In this document: piece after piece, positions 25,773 to 36,439 of the stretch
Layout: every line of letters begins with the position of its first letter
How positions within the stretch are numbered: position 1 is the stretch's first letter
Source: Paramagnetospirillum kuznetsovii
GTDB taxonomy: Bacteria > Pseudomonadota > Alphaproteobacteria > Rhodospirillales > Magnetospirillaceae
Direction of reading: 5' to 3'
Assembly (NCBI RefSeq): GCF_003284725.1
Contig: NZ_PGTO01000009.1
Span: 62,001 to 126,000, forward strand
Length of the DNA: 64,000 nucleotides
Made by a program: the position numbers and the translations under genes
Notes under the pieces: generated by a model
What the model saw: the letters and a program-made list of their open reading frames with translations, nothing else
The model's database searches: none
What the model was told of the DNA's origin: nothing

Positions 25773-26807
25773 TCAGCGCTTGTGCCCGCCGAACAGTCCG
25801 TAACGCAGCAATACCGCCGTTATCAGCCCGACGACGCCGATGATGGCGCCCGCGATCAGGGTGCCGTTCGGATTTTCCAGGCCGAAGGGAAGGGCACCGG
25901 TATTCATGCCGAAGAAGCCGGTGATGAAGGTCATGGGCAGCATCAGCACGGTGACGATGGACAAGACGAAGGTGTTGCGGTTGCCCTGTTCCGCCACCAT
26001 GGCCGCCTGCTCTTCCTGCAAGATGGTGGCCCGCTGGCGGATTTCGTCCAGGTCTTCCAGATGGCGCACCAGACGGTCGTTGACCTCGCGCAGATGTTCC
26101 TTGGCCGCCTGATCCAGCCACGAGGCGTCGTCGTGACGCAGGCGATAAAGGGCATCGCGCTGGGGGGCCAGATAGCGGCGGAACTGGACCACATGGCGGC
26201 GGCTTTCGGCGATGTCGGCGCGCATGCTGGCGCCGCCCTCATTGGCGCCGATTCGGTCTTCCAGTTCGGTGAGCTCGTCCTCCAGGTCTTCCACCAGATC
26301 GCCCAGGTGATCGGTGACCTTCTCGGCGATGCGGGCCATCAGCCCGGCGGCGGTGCGCGGTCCCTTGCCGTTCATCATGGACAGGCGAAGGTCGCGCAGG
26401 GCGCTCAGATTATGGGTCTTGTCGCGCAGCGAGACGCAGCGCCCAGCCTCCATCCAGATATGAATGGGGACCAGTTCGGTGTCGATGCTGCCGTCTTCCT
26501 CGGGCTTTTGCTTGTTGACGCCGCGCAGCACCACCAGAAGGTTGTCGCCGACATCTTGCACCCGTGGTCGCGATTCCTCGGCCAGCAGCGCAAGCCCCAC
26601 CAAGGGGTCGATGCCGGAATGGTCGCGCACCCAGGCCTGGGCCGTCGGATCGTCGCGTTCCAGATGGACCCACAAGAAGCCGTCGGCGGGCTTCCACTTC
26701 TTGATTTCGGTCCAGGTGAGGTCCAGGAAACAGCCGTCCGCCGTCATCAGCATGGCGAACCGCAGTCCGGTTTCGATTCCCGCTTGAAGTTCCCGGTCGG
26801 CGACCAT
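25773..26807 (-). CDS. CorA/ZntB family divalent cation transporter
   Basis: A 344-residue channel with a large cytoplasmic domain, a long stalk helix (about residues 170-280) and two C-terminal membrane helices. The first helix ends in the family signature GMN (ITGFFGMNTGALPF). A basic tail (GGHKR) follows the second helix. The loop after GMN lacks the acidic EYPEMP-like pattern of typical magnesium CorA and is more like ZntB, so zinc or nickel transport is as likely as magnesium. GAGGGG precedes ATG 26807; an upstream ATG at 26840 gives a poorer start. Confidence 0.85.
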   Translation of the reverse strand: MVADRELQAGIETGLRFAMLMTADGCFLDLTWTEIKKWKPADGFLWVHLERDDPTAQAWVRDHSGIDPLVGLALLAEESRPRVQDVGDNLLVVLRGVNKQKPEEDGSIDTELVPIHIWMEAGRCVSLRDKTHNLSALRDLRLSMMNGKGPRTAAGLMARIAEKVTDHLGDLVEDLEDELTELEDRIGANEGGASMRADIAESRRHVVQFRRYLAPQRDALYRLRHDDASWLDQAAKEHLREVNDRLVRHLEDLDEIRQRATILQEEQAAMVAEQGNRNTFVLSIVTVLMLPMTFITGFFGMNTGALPFGLENPNGTLIAGAIIGVVGLITAVLLRYGLFGGHKR

Positions 26808-26836
26808 GGCGTTTCCCCTCTGAACTAAAACGGCCA

Positions 26837-27310
26837 TCACAGGATATTAAGGCGCTCACGATGATGGTTGAAGTTTTCAACCTTGTAACCGCTTCTGGCG
26901 GCAGCCTCATAAAGGGCCGCATCGACGGTCAGGAGAATATTCGAAGTTGATGCCAAGCAGAGCAGTATGGAGTCTGTCAATCCCAGCCTGACAAATTCAT
27001 CGCGTTCGGCGGCCATCCGACTTGCAAGATACATTTCGTCTCGGGCCGAGAGCAACTGGCGGAAAAAAGCCCATATGCGGGATCGGGCAGGCTCGCCAAT
27101 ATGGTCGATGAGGTTCGATGTTTCCGTCAGGGTGTTTGGTGTCAACATGACTGATGATGCCGCTTTGATGAACTCGCAAAGCAGATCGAACGCCTCGGGT
27201 GAGTATGCCCGAAGGCGTTTGTGCTTGTTGATGTATGAGCGGGAGGTCGCGCCGACGACGTAGAGCAGGAGCAGGTTTGAATCAAGGATCAAAGCCCGCG
27301 AACCGGTCAT
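26837..27310 (-). CDS. PIN-domain protein (putative ribonuclease)
   Basis: A 157-residue protein with the PIN acidic residues in order: Asp in ILDSNLLLLY (about residue 10), Glu in TPNTLTETSN, Asp in GLTDSILL and Asp in LLTVDAAL. PIN proteins are metal-dependent RNases, often toxins. It overlaps the upstream 93-residue gene (ATGA). The local base composition is lower in GC than the flanks (47-57% in three hand-counted 60-base rows versus 67% inside the neighbouring corA). That points to acquisition by transfer. The partner does not look like a DNA-binding VapB antitoxin, so a classical VapBC pair is not shown. Confidence 0.7.
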   Translation of the reverse strand: MTGSRALILDSNLLLLYVVGATSRSYINKHKRLRAYSPEAFDLLCEFIKAASSVMLTPNTLTETSNLIDHIGEPARSRIWAFFRQLLSARDEMYLASRMAAERDEFVRLGLTDSILLCLASTSNILLTVDAALYEAAARSGYKVENFNHHRERLNIL

Positions 27311-27588
27311 TCCGTGAGTCTGTTCTTGATGGATAGGGGCTCGCCGGTCTGATCCGATATGCTGACGACCTTATAGTCCTTGCGGGAGGGAAGCCTCAGA
27401 GTCCGTTCCATTGCTTCGAATGCGGATACGGGCTTGTCGTCATGACGAAAAAAACCAACGGTCACACTCCAGGCGTTATGCGACTCATCGAATTCTATCT
27501 CTTCCAGAGTCGGGGCGGTGATGCCTTCCCCTGAAAAAATCTCGGCCACATAGCTCTTTGCCGTCGAAACAGCCTGCTTGACGTCCAT
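27307..27588 (-). CDS. Unknown 93-residue partner of the PIN protein
   Basis: A small alpha/beta protein beginning MDVKQAVSTAKSYVAE. It contains EIEFDESHNAWSVTVGFFRH and ends with a strand pair DYKVVSISDQTGEPLSIKNR. I do not recognise a named family; the pattern of a helix followed by several beta strands resembles a PepSY-like or small substrate-binding fold. A strong GGAGG lies five bases before the ATG and overlaps the end of rpe. The stop overlaps the start of the PIN gene, so the two are co-translated. Its position suggests a regulator or inhibitor of the PIN protein; that is inference. Confidence 0.6.
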   Translation of the reverse strand: MDVKQAVSTAKSYVAEIFSGEGITAPTLEEIEFDESHNAWSVTVGFFRHDDKPVSAFEAMERTLRLPSRKDYKVVSISDQTGEPLSIKNRLTE

Positions 27589-27598
27589 GACAGCCTCC

Positions 27599-28255
27599 TT
27601 ATGCCGCCGCCTTCGATCCCCGAATGGCTGCGATATTAGCAGCATAATCATTGGTCTTGAAGACGGCGGAGCCCGCCACCAGAACATTGGCGCCCGCCGC
27701 GATCACCTTGTGGGCGTTGTCGGCGGTGACGCCGCCGTCCACTTCCAGGTCGATGGGGCGGCGGCCGATCATGGTCTTGATGCGGGCGATCTTGTCCAAC
27801 TGCGCCTCGATGAAGCTCTGGCCGCCGAAGCCGGGATTGACGCTCATCACCAGGACGAGGTCGAGCTTGTCCATCACGTATTCGATGACGCTTTCCGGCG
27901 TCGCCGGATTAAGGGACACCCCCGCCTTCTTGCCCAGCGAGCGAATCAGCTGGAGCGAACGGTCCAGATGCTTGTCGGCCTCGGCATGGACCACGATGAT
28001 GTCGGCGCCCGCCTTGGCATAGTCCTCGATATAGGGCTGGGCCGGATCGATCATCAGATGGACGTCGAAGACCTTGGTGGTGTAGGGGCGCACCGCCTTG
28101 ATGATGGCGGGGCCGAAGGTCAGGTTGGGAACGAAATGGCCGTCCATGACGTCGATATGGACCCAGTCGCATCCGGCGTCGTCGATGGCTTTGACTTCCT
28201 CGCCCAGACGGGCGAAATCGGCGGACAGGATGGAAGGGGCGATCTTGACGGTCAT
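27599..28255 (-). CDS. rpe: Ribulose-phosphate 3-epimerase
   Basis: Interconverts ribulose 5-phosphate and xylulose 5-phosphate (pentose phosphate and Calvin pathways). The TIM-barrel family motifs are visible: [50 protein letters not shown] and EVDGGVT. The metal ligands His, Asp, His and Asp fall within them. At 218 residues it is of normal length. It lies downstream of fba and tkt in the same direction, with a palindromic repeat in the gap. Confidence 0.95.
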   Translation of the reverse strand: MTVKIAPSILSADFARLGEEVKAIDDAGCDWVHIDVMDGHFVPNLTFGPAIIKAVRPYTTKVFDVHLMIDPAQPYIEDYAKAGADIIVVHAEADKHLDRSLQLIRSLGKKAGVSLNPATPESVIEYVMDKLDLVLVMSVNPGFGGQSFIEAQLDKIARIKTMIGRRPIDLEVDGGVTADNAHKVIAAGANVLVAGSAVFKTNDYAANIAAIRGSKAAA

Positions 28256-28274
28256 GGACGGCTCTTTCGCTGTC

Positions 28275-28371
28275 CCCCACCCCAACCCCTCCCTTTGATG
28301 GGGAGGGGCTAGGACGGAAGGGCGGGTTTCAGTCCCCCCTCCCCTTGATGGGGAGGGGTAGGGGTGGGGTG
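28275..28371. repeat. CCCCACCCC / GGGGTGGGG palindromic element between fba and rpe
   Basis: A 97-base imperfect inverted repeat. The left arm 28275-28310 contains CCCCTCCC-TTTGAT-GGGGAGGGG. The right arm 28333-28371 contains CCCCTCCCC-TTGATG-GGGAGGGG and ends GGGGTGGGGTGA. Each arm can fold by itself and the arms can pair with each other. A half copy lies at about 31661-31709, upstream of tkt. Confidence 0.75.
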
Positions 28372-28376
28372 ACCTG

Positions 28377-29441
28377 CTACTGCACCTTGGGGGCCAATTC
28401 GCCCTTGGCGTAGCGGTTGCTCATATCCTCAAGGTTGACCACCTTGATCTTCGAGGCCTTGCCGGCGGTGCCGAAGGCTTCGTAGCGGGCCTTGCAGATG
28501 TCGCTCATGCCCTTGATGGTCAGCTTCAGATAGTCGCGGGGGTCGAACTTCTTGGGCTCGTCCTTGAAGAACTTGCGGATGGAGCCGGTGGACGCCATGC
28601 GCAGATCGGTGTCGATATTGATCTTGCGCACGCCGTGCTTGATGCCCTCGACGATTTCCTCGACCGGCACGCCATAGGTCTTGCCCAGGTCGCCGCCGTG
28701 GTCGTTGATGATCTTCAGCCAGTCCTGCGGCACCGAACTGGAACCATGCATGACAAGGTGCGTGTTGGGGATGCGGGCGTGGATTTCCTTGATGCGCTTG
28801 ATGGCCAGCACTTCGCCCGTCGGCGGACGGGTGAACTTGTAGGCGCCGTGGCTGGTGCCGATGGCGATGGCCAGGGCATCCACCTGGGTCAGCTTGACGA
28901 ATTCGGCGGCCTCGTTGGGGTCGGTCAGCAGCTGGGAATGGTCCAGCTTGCCTTCGGCGCCGACGCCGTCTTCCTCGCCGGCCATGCCGCTTTCCAGCGA
29001 GCCGAGACAGCCCAGTTCGCCCTCCACCGAGACACCGCAGGCATGGGCGATGTCGACCACCCGCTTGGTGACGTCCACATTGTAGTCCCAGCTGGCCGGG
29101 GTCTTGCCGTCTTCCCTGAGCGAGCCGTCCATCATGACCGAGGAGAAACCCGACTGGATGGCGCGCACATTGATGGCGGGCGAGGTGCCGTGATCTTGGT
29201 GCATGCAGACCGGGATATTGGGATAGGACTCGATGGCGGCCAGGATGAGGTGGCGCAGGAAGGCTTCGCCGGCATATTTGCGGGCACCGGCCGAGGCCTG
29301 GAGAATGACCGGGGCATCACAGGCCGAGGCGGCCTCCATGATGGCCTTGACCTGCTCCATGTTGTTCACGTTGAACGCGGGGATGCCGTAGCTGTTCTCG
29401 GCCGCGTGGTCGAGAAGCTGGCGCATCGAAACGAGAGGCAT
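28377..29441 (-). CDS. fba: Fructose-bisphosphate aldolase, class II (CbbA type)
   Basis: Zinc-dependent aldolase of 354 residues used in glycolysis, gluconeogenesis and the Calvin cycle. Metal and substrate motifs: [43 protein letters not shown] and [10 protein letters not shown]. The long form with a C-terminal KFDPRDYLK segment is the CbbA-like subgroup. It follows tkt by 40 bases in the same direction. Confidence 0.95.
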   Translation of the reverse strand: MPLVSMRQLLDHAAENSYGIPAFNVNNMEQVKAIMEAASACDAPVILQASAGARKYAGEAFLRHLILAAIESYPNIPVCMHQDHGTSPAINVRAIQSGFSSVMMDGSLREDGKTPASWDYNVDVTKRVVDIAHACGVSVEGELGCLGSLESGMAGEEDGVGAEGKLDHSQLLTDPNEAAEFVKLTQVDALAIAIGTSHGAYKFTRPPTGEVLAIKRIKEIHARIPNTHLVMHGSSSVPQDWLKIINDHGGDLGKTYGVPVEEIVEGIKHGVRKINIDTDLRMASTGSIRKFFKDEPKKFDPRDYLKLTIKGMSDICKARYEAFGTAGKASKIKVVNLEDMSNRYAKGELAPKVQ

Positions 29442-29481
29442 CTATATCACTCCTTCCTGGCGTTTTCGCGGGCGGGGCGTC

Positions 29482-31458
29482 TTAGAGGCGCGCCATGGCC
29501 GCGTCGGCCACCGCACTCGCGGTGATGCCGAAATGCTCGTACAGTTTTTCGGCGGGGGCGGAAGCGCCGAACCCGGTCATGCCGATAATGGCTCCATTAT
29601 CGCCGACCCAGCGCTCCCAGCCGAAGATCCCCAGCGCCTCGACGGCGACGCGGACGGTGCCTTCACCCAGTACGGCAGCACGATACTCCTTTGGTTGACG
29701 CTCGAATAGCTCCCAGCACGGCATGGAGATCACGGCGGCGTTGATTCCCTTGTCGGCCAGCAGCTTCTGGGCGTCCATGGCAAGGCTGACCTCGGAGCCG
29801 GTGGCCAGCAGGGTGACCTGTCGCTTGCCCTTTGCTTCGGCCAGCACATAGGCGCCGCGCGCGGTCAGGTTGTCTTCGGTATGGCTGGTGCGCAGCGTCG
29901 GCAGATTCTGGCGCGACAGGGCCATGACCGACGGGCCGGTGGTGTTTTCCAAGGCGGCCTCGTAGGCCTCCATGGTCTCCACCGGATCGCAGGGACGGAA
30001 CACCAGGACATTGGGGGTGGCGCGCAATGCCGCGACGGTCTCGATGGGCTGGTGGGTGGGGCCGTCCTCGCCGAGACCGATGGAATCGTGGGTCAGCACA
30101 TAGATCACCCGCTGATCCATCATGGCGCTCATGCGCAGCGCAGGCCACAGGTAATTGGCGAAGATCAGGAAGGTGCCGCCATAGGGGATGAAGCCGCCAT
30201 GCAGGGCGAGGCCGTTCATCACGGCGGCCATGCCGTGCTCGCGCACGCCGTAATGGATATAGCGGCCCGAGAAGTCCGAGGGCGTCACAGACTTGGTGGA
30301 TTTGGTGATGGTCAGGTTGGAATGGGTCAGGTCGGCCGAACCACCGATCATTTCCGGAATGGCGGCGGTCAGGGCCTCCAGCACTTCCTGGCTGGATTTG
30401 CGGGTGGCCCATTTGGGAGCCTCGGCCGCGACCTTCTTCTTGAAGTCGGAAACCGTCTGTTTCCAGGATTCCGGCAGCTTGCCTGCATTGGTGCGCTCGA
30501 ATTCCGCCTTGGCGGGATGGGCGGCCAGACGCGACTGCCAGGCAGCGCGCTCGGCGCCGCCACGAGACCCGGCTTCGCGCCAGGCATTCAGCACATGGGC
30601 GGGAATCTCGAACGGCGCATGGGGCCAGTTCAGCTTGGCCCGCGCGCCAGCGATTTCCTCGGCGCCCAGCGGGGCGCCGTGGGTCTTCTCGCTGCCCGCC
30701 TTGGTGGGGGCGCCATAGCCGATGACGGTCTTGCAGGCGATCAGGCTGGGGCGGGGGGATTTGCGGGCGGCGGTGATGGCGGCGGCGACGGCTTCGGCGT
30801 CGTGGCCGTCGACCCGGCAGACATTCCAGTTGGAGGCCTGGAAGCGGGCCAACTGGTCGTCGGACACCGAGACGGCGGTGTCGCCGTCGATGCAGATATG
30901 GTTATCGTCCCACAGTACGATCAGCTTTTCCAGCCCCCAGTGACCGGCCATGGAGATGGCCTCCTGGCTGATGCCCTCCATCAGGCAGCCGTCACCGGCG
31001 ATGACATAGGTGTAGTGGTCGACCACCTCCTTGCCGTAGCGCGCCGCCTGCATCTTCTCGGCCAGGGCGAAGCCCACGGCGTTGGTGATGCCCTGGCCCA
31101 GCGGGCCGGTGGTGGTGTCGGCGATGGCGACATGGCCGAATTCCGGGTGACCGGCGGTGCGATAGCCCATCTGGCGGAAATTCTTGATCTGCTCGATGTC
31201 CAGATCCTCGAACCCGGCCAGATAGCCCAGGGAATACAGCAGCATGGAGCCGTGACCGGCCGACAGCACGAAGCGGTCGCGATCGGCCCATTTTGGCGCC
31301 TTGGCGTCGAATTTCAGGAAGCGGGAAAACAGCACGGTGGCCACGTCGGCCATGCCCATGGGCATGCCGGGATGGCCCGACTTGGCCTTCTCGATGGCGT
31401 CCATGGACAGGAAGCGGATGGCATTCGCCATTTCGGCGTGGGTGGCCTGAGCGGTCAT
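29482..31458 (-). CDS. tkt: Transketolase
   Basis: Thiamine-diphosphate enzyme transferring two-carbon units between sugar phosphates. The ThDP motif is GDGCLMEGISQEA...WDDNHICIDG. Other family blocks are GHPGMPMG, SAGHGSMLLY, THDSIGLGEDGPTHQPIE and the C-terminal GSEVSLAMDA. At 658 residues it is full length. It is the first gene of the run tkt-fba-rpe. These three are often found in cbb operons, although no RuBisCO or phosphoribulokinase gene is in the window. Confidence 0.96.
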   Translation of the reverse strand: MTAQATHAEMANAIRFLSMDAIEKAKSGHPGMPMGMADVATVLFSRFLKFDAKAPKWADRDRFVLSAGHGSMLLYSLGYLAGFEDLDIEQIKNFRQMGYRTAGHPEFGHVAIADTTTGPLGQGITNAVGFALAEKMQAARYGKEVVDHYTYVIAGDGCLMEGISQEAISMAGHWGLEKLIVLWDDNHICIDGDTAVSVSDDQLARFQASNWNVCRVDGHDAEAVAAAITAARKSPRPSLIACKTVIGYGAPTKAGSEKTHGAPLGAEEIAGARAKLNWPHAPFEIPAHVLNAWREAGSRGGAERAAWQSRLAAHPAKAEFERTNAGKLPESWKQTVSDFKKKVAAEAPKWATRKSSQEVLEALTAAIPEMIGGSADLTHSNLTITKSTKSVTPSDFSGRYIHYGVREHGMAAVMNGLALHGGFIPYGGTFLIFANYLWPALRMSAMMDQRVIYVLTHDSIGLGEDGPTHQPIETVAALRATPNVLVFRPCDPVETMEAYEAALENTTGPSVMALSRQNLPTLRTSHTEDNLTARGAYVLAEAKGKRQVTLLATGSEVSLAMDAQKLLADKGINAAVISMPCWELFERQPKEYRAAVLGEGTVRVAVEALGIFGWERWVGDNGAIIGMTGFGASAPAEKLYEHFGITASAVADAAMARL

Positions 31459-31769
31459 CGAGTGGTCCTTAGGGCTTGTGGGACGAAGCAGCGGGCAAAG
31501 CAGTGGTGTTCAGCCATTTGGGCGGCGTTTGGGTGGTGCACCGATGAGGAAAACATCTCAACGACGACAGCCTCCCGAAGCCGACCTGTTTTTCGCCGAT
31601 ACTGGCGGTCCGGGTCAAGCGAAGGAACACCCTGGGGGAGGTGATTGCGAAATCTTGTGGATGGGGGTGTCCCCACCCGGATGGGGTGGGGCAGGGTAGC
31701 GGTGGGGAGTCATTTACAAAGTGATGGATTAGGGTTAAATTAACACTATGTCGAATGGGGTATCTGACT
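31459..31769. other. Divergent intergenic region between tkt and the flagellin-like gene
   Basis: 311 bases with no convincing gene. It contains a half copy of the CCCCACCCC element (about 31661-31709, folding as CCCCACCC-GGAT-GGGGTGGGG) and, nearer the plus-strand gene, an AT-rich stretch with a sigma70-like promoter. I saw nothing definite for the tkt promoter. Confidence 0.5.
31713..31741 (+). promoter_or_regulatory. Candidate sigma70 promoter
   Basis: TTTACA (31713-31718), a 17-base spacer and TAAATT (31736-31741) lie about 30 bases before the ATG of the flagellin-like gene, within a locally AT-rich segment. Matches to TTGACA and TATAAT are 5/6 and 4/6. Confidence 0.45.
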
Positions 31770-32576
31770 ATGGTCGAGATTGTCAGTTTCGAAGCGAAGT
31801 TCGCCGCTAACCAAGCCGCAAATCAGGCGCAGGACGCCGAGCGGATCAGGCAGCGCGACGAACTCAGCGCCAAGGCGTTCAAGGAGAGCACCGATAAGGT
31901 CGCGGCCAGCTCGGCGCAGGCGTCGAAGGCTACTGTCGTTAACGGCAAGGACGGGGCTGCCGCCGTCAGCAAGGCCCTGGATAGTTCCACCCAGATATTC
32001 GCCAAGTTGAGCGACTTGCGAGCCGAGATCGCGGACGCCACCAAGTCCGGTGCCAGCCTGACCGAGGCTCAGACCAAGGAGCTTAACGCCAAGATCGCCG
32101 CCGTGGCGGTAGAGGTGGACAAGCTGGTCGCCAAGGCCAAGGTCGGCGACACCAATCTGCTGGAAAAGAATCCGGGCGGCGTCACCGTCGTGTCGGAAAC
32201 TGGCGGCAAGATCAACATCGCCGGTCAGGATTCCGGCAGCAAGGCCTTGGGGCTGGCCGATCTCAAGATCACGGACGACGCTTCGCTGCGTCAGGCGACC
32301 GCCGCGATCGCGAAGGCCACCGGCAAAGCCGAGCTTTCGGTGTTTCGCCTGCAAACCGCCGATGGCGTGACCGGAACACCTGCCCCGGTTAACGCCGGGA
32401 TCGCCGCGTTCGACAAGATTCGCGCCAATTCAAGCACTGCTCCGGCCGCTGGATCGGTGTCGGATTCGGTGGCGAAAGCGCTGGCCAATCAGTCGGCTGC
32501 ATTGGCGATCAATTACAGCGGTTCGGGCAGCCTCAATTCGGCTTCGGTCGGTAGTGTCGTCAATCTGTTCGCCTGA
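31770..32576 (+). CDS. Flagellin-like protein of unknown function
   Basis: A 268-residue Ala-rich protein with a helical N-terminus and no cleavable signal. The middle third (about 100-175) reads like the end of a flagellin D1 helix and the following strands: LNAKIAAVAVEVDKLVAKAK, then VGDTNLLE, then GGKINIAGQDSGSKALGLAD. In flagellins the corresponding pattern is a helix, an F-G-x-NLL turn, beta strands and a LGL turn. The canonical flagellin N and C termini are missing, so this is not a normal filament protein. A start six codons earlier (31755) is possible. The flagellar link is inference. Confidence 0.5.
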   Translation: MVEIVSFEAKFAANQAANQAQDAERIRQRDELSAKAFKESTDKVAASSAQASKATVVNGKDGAAAVSKALDSSTQIFAKLSDLRAEIADATKSGASLTEAQTKELNAKIAAVAVEVDKLVAKAKVGDTNLLEKNPGGVTVVSETGGKINIAGQDSGSKALGLADLKITDDASLRQATAAIAKATGKAELSVFRLQTADGVTGTPAPVNAGIAAFDKIRANSSTAPAAGSVSDSVAKALANQSAALAINYSGSGSLNSASVGSVVNLFA

Positions 32577-32618
32577 CGCGACGGCCTTATACCACCAAGC
32601 ACAGGAACGGCGCGTTCC

Positions 32619-32984
32619 ATGGATATCGTCGGCGTCTCCAGATCGGATGTTTTTTCTTCGACAACCACATCGCTGTCGTCGTCGCGGGAGAGCGCGTCCG
32701 CGTCCAATACGACGACATCCACCGCCACCGAGGTGTACTACTCCAGTCCGGTATTCAGGCAGGATGCGCTGACAGGGGCGTTGATCGAGGTCTGGCGCAA
32801 TACAACGACCGGCGAGCAGATCAGCCAGTCACCAAGCCGCGCCGCCCTCCTTTACGGCAAGACTCAGGATCGGGGCGCGACCGAAGCGCAATCGACCGGG
32901 TCAAGCAACGGGCCAAGCACTGCGGCAAACTCCCAGTCGCGTTCCGGGTATTCGTCCGGTTCGACGGTGTCGCTGCTGGCGTGA
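32619..32984 (+). CDS. Ser/Thr-rich protein with a FlaG-like core
   Basis: A 121-residue low-complexity protein with Ser/Thr-rich ends. The core (about 40-80) reads VYYSSPVFRQDALTGALIEV followed by RNTTTGEQISQSPSRAAL. The repeated D/N-x-x-TG-x-x-I pattern followed by a Pro resembles FlaG (DxETGEVIRQIP). It follows the flagellin-like gene by 42 bases. No full family match is claimed. Confidence 0.5.
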   Translation: MDIVGVSRSDVFSSTTTSLSSSRESASASNTTTSTATEVYYSSPVFRQDALTGALIEVWRNTTTGEQISQSPSRAALLYGKTQDRGATEAQSTGSSNGPSTAANSQSRSGYSSGSTVSLLA

Positions 32985-33017
32985 TCACGAAGGCCGCCGC
33001 CCTCAAACCATCCGGCT

Positions 33018-33257
33018 TTAGGAAAACGCCTTGAAGGCGATCAGGGTGAAGGTGTCCTTCACGCCGGGCAGCAACTGGATGTGATCGACCACGAACTGGC
33101 CGATATCGACGTCGCCGTCCAGATAGCATTTCAGCATCAGGTCGTATTGGCCGGAAATGGAATGGACTTCGGATACCTGTTCGATGTCCACCGCTTCGTC
33201 GGCGACCTGATACGAACGGCCCAGCTCGCATTTCACCATGACGAAGATGGTCTGCAT
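33018..33257 (-). CDS. Stand-alone Lrp/AsnC-type ligand-binding (RAM) protein
   Basis: A 79-residue beta-alpha-beta protein comprising only the RAM/SAM domain of Lrp-family regulators: MQTIFVMVKCELG, HSISGQYDLMLKCYLDG, and LLPGVKDTFTLIAF. There is no helix-turn-helix. Such solo domains bind amino acids and may form octamers or modulate full-length Lrp proteins. It starts three bases after the helicase stop, so the two are probably co-transcribed. Confidence 0.85.
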   Translation of the reverse strand: MQTIFVMVKCELGRSYQVADEAVDIEQVSEVHSISGQYDLMLKCYLDGDVDIGQFVVDHIQLLPGVKDTFTLIAFKAFS

Positions 33258-33260
33258 GGC

Positions 33261-34961
<1,701 letters not shown>

Positions 34962-35089
34962 GTGCGGCCGGATAATAGGGATTCGTGCGCCTAAGTCAAC
35001 TCGGAACGGCTGAAAGGGACCGCGAGACCGTGCGTGCGTGCATTTGCCGACCCTGTTACAGTTTTATTGTCGAATTCGAGGAGACATCC

Positions 35090-35632
35090 ATGTTGATCCA
35101 GGCGGAAGCCTCCAGCCTTCTCATCGTCGATGTGCAGATGGGATTGGCGCCGGTGATGTCGGAGCCCAGACGGGTCTATCGCGGCTGCGGACTGTTGATG
35201 CGGGCGGCGGAACGGCTGGGAATTCCCCTCATCGTCAGCGAGCAGTATCCCAAGGGACTGGGGCGGACGGTCGGCGAATTGTTGGACCTCGCCCCCGACG
35301 GCGCGGTCATGGAGAAGCTGCATTTCTCCTGCGCCGCCGATGCCGCCCTGCGCCAGCGCGCCCAGTCGTTCGGCCGCCAGCAAATGGTCATCGCCGGGAT
35401 CGAATCCCATGTCTGCGTGCTGCAAAGCGCCCTGGGGTTCAAGGAACTGGGCTTCGACGTGGTGGTGGTGGCCGATGCCTGCGCATCGCGTACCGAGGCC
35501 AACTGGCACTACGCCATGAACCGGCTCGGCGCCAACGGCGTTCAGATCGCCACGGTGGAGATGGTGATCTTCGAATGGCTGCACCGGGCGGGAACGCCGG
35601 AGTTCAAGGATTTGTCGGCGCTGATAAAGTAA
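35090..35632 (+). CDS. Isochorismatase-like cysteine hydrolase
   Basis: A 180-residue cytoplasmic hydrolase. The catalytic triad is Asp14 (LLIVDVQ), Lys76 (MEKLHFSC) and Cys109 (AGIESHVCVLQS), and the non-proline cis-peptide motif precedes the Cys. Closest in pattern to YcaC-type hydrolases of unknown substrate. GAGGAG precedes ATG 35090 by six bases; the open frame extends upstream but without coding character. It is followed by a hydrolase gene 14 bases later. Confidence 0.9.
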   Translation: MLIQAEASSLLIVDVQMGLAPVMSEPRRVYRGCGLLMRAAERLGIPLIVSEQYPKGLGRTVGELLDLAPDGAVMEKLHFSCAADAALRQRAQSFGRQQMVIAGIESHVCVLQSALGFKELGFDVVVVADACASRTEANWHYAMNRLGANGVQIATVEMVIFEWLHRAGTPEFKDLSALIK

Positions 35633-35646
35633 TCGCGGAGCCTGCC

Positions 35647-36342
35647 ATGACCACCACCCTTATCTTGTTGCCGGGCCTGCTCAACGACAGCCGCCTGTGG
35701 CGGCATCAGGCCCGGACCCTGTCGGCGGGGCGCGAGGTTCTGTTCGCCGATCTCACCCAGGATGACAGTCTGAGCGCCATGGCCGAGCGGGTTCTGGCGG
35801 TGGCGCCGCGCCGCTTCTGTCTGGCGGGGTTGTCCATGGGCGGTTATGCCTGCATGGAGATCATGCGCCGCTCGCCGGAACGGGTGGAGCGCCTCGCCTT
35901 GCTCGACACCACCGCGCGCCCCGATCTGCCGGATCAGACCCAGCGGCGCCTGGACGCCATCGGTATCGCCAAGGCGGGCGGCTTCGACAAGATCATGCCC
36001 ACCATGCTGCCCAATCTGCTATGCGCCAAATCGCTGGCCGATGCGGCGATCACCACCTTGGCCAAGGATATGGCCCGCACGGTGGGGAGGGACGCCTTCG
36101 TCCGCCAGCAGACCGCCATCATGGGACGGCCGGATTCGCGGGAGTCCCTGGCTTCGGTCCGGTGCCCGACCCTGCTGCTGTGCGGCGCCGAGGATGCCCT
36201 GACACCGCTGGATCGCCACCAGGAGATGGCCGCGTTGATTCCCGGCTCCACCCTGGTTTCCATTCCCGACAGCGGCCATCTGGCGCCCTTGGAAAATCCC
36301 GATGCGGTGACCGGGGCATTGCTGCGATGGTTGGAAGAATGA
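35647..36342 (+). CDS. Alpha/beta hydrolase
   Basis: A 231-residue soluble hydrolase. The oxyanion region is LLPGLLNDSRLW, the nucleophile elbow is GLSMGG with Ser63, a late Asp is in CGAEDALTPLDRH and the His in DSGHLAPLE. Likely an esterase; substrate unknown. GGAG at 35637-35640 sets the start and the spacing suggests one transcript with the isochorismatase-like gene. Confidence 0.86.
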   Translation: MTTTLILLPGLLNDSRLWRHQARTLSAGREVLFADLTQDDSLSAMAERVLAVAPRRFCLAGLSMGGYACMEIMRRSPERVERLALLDTTARPDLPDQTQRRLDAIGIAKAGGFDKIMPTMLPNLLCAKSLADAAITTLAKDMARTVGRDAFVRQQTAIMGRPDSRESLASVRCPTLLLCGAEDALTPLDRHQEMAALIPGSTLVSIPDSGHLAPLENPDAVTGALLRWLEE

Positions 36343-36439
36343 GCGCGTCGGCACCGTCTGGAAAACCAACTCCGTTAATTCTATATTCAATGAGTGAGCG
36401 ATAACCTGCCGTCCTTGAACGGCTGAAAGGTCTTGTCCC

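Noticed and set aside
26837-27588. Classical VapBC toxin-antitoxin pair
   Set aside because: The PIN protein fits VapC-like chemistry, but the partner is 93 residues without a DNA-binding motif, so the name is not justified by the sequence.
28275-28371. Possible CRISPR or tandem repeat array
   Set aside because: Only two arms in inverted orientation with no regular spacers; better described as a palindromic element.
35038-36342. A fusion of a 200-residue N-terminal part with the alpha/beta hydrolase
   Set aside because: The N-terminal part is out of frame with the isochorismatase-like gene it overlaps. The hydrolase starts at 35647 with its own ribosome binding site.
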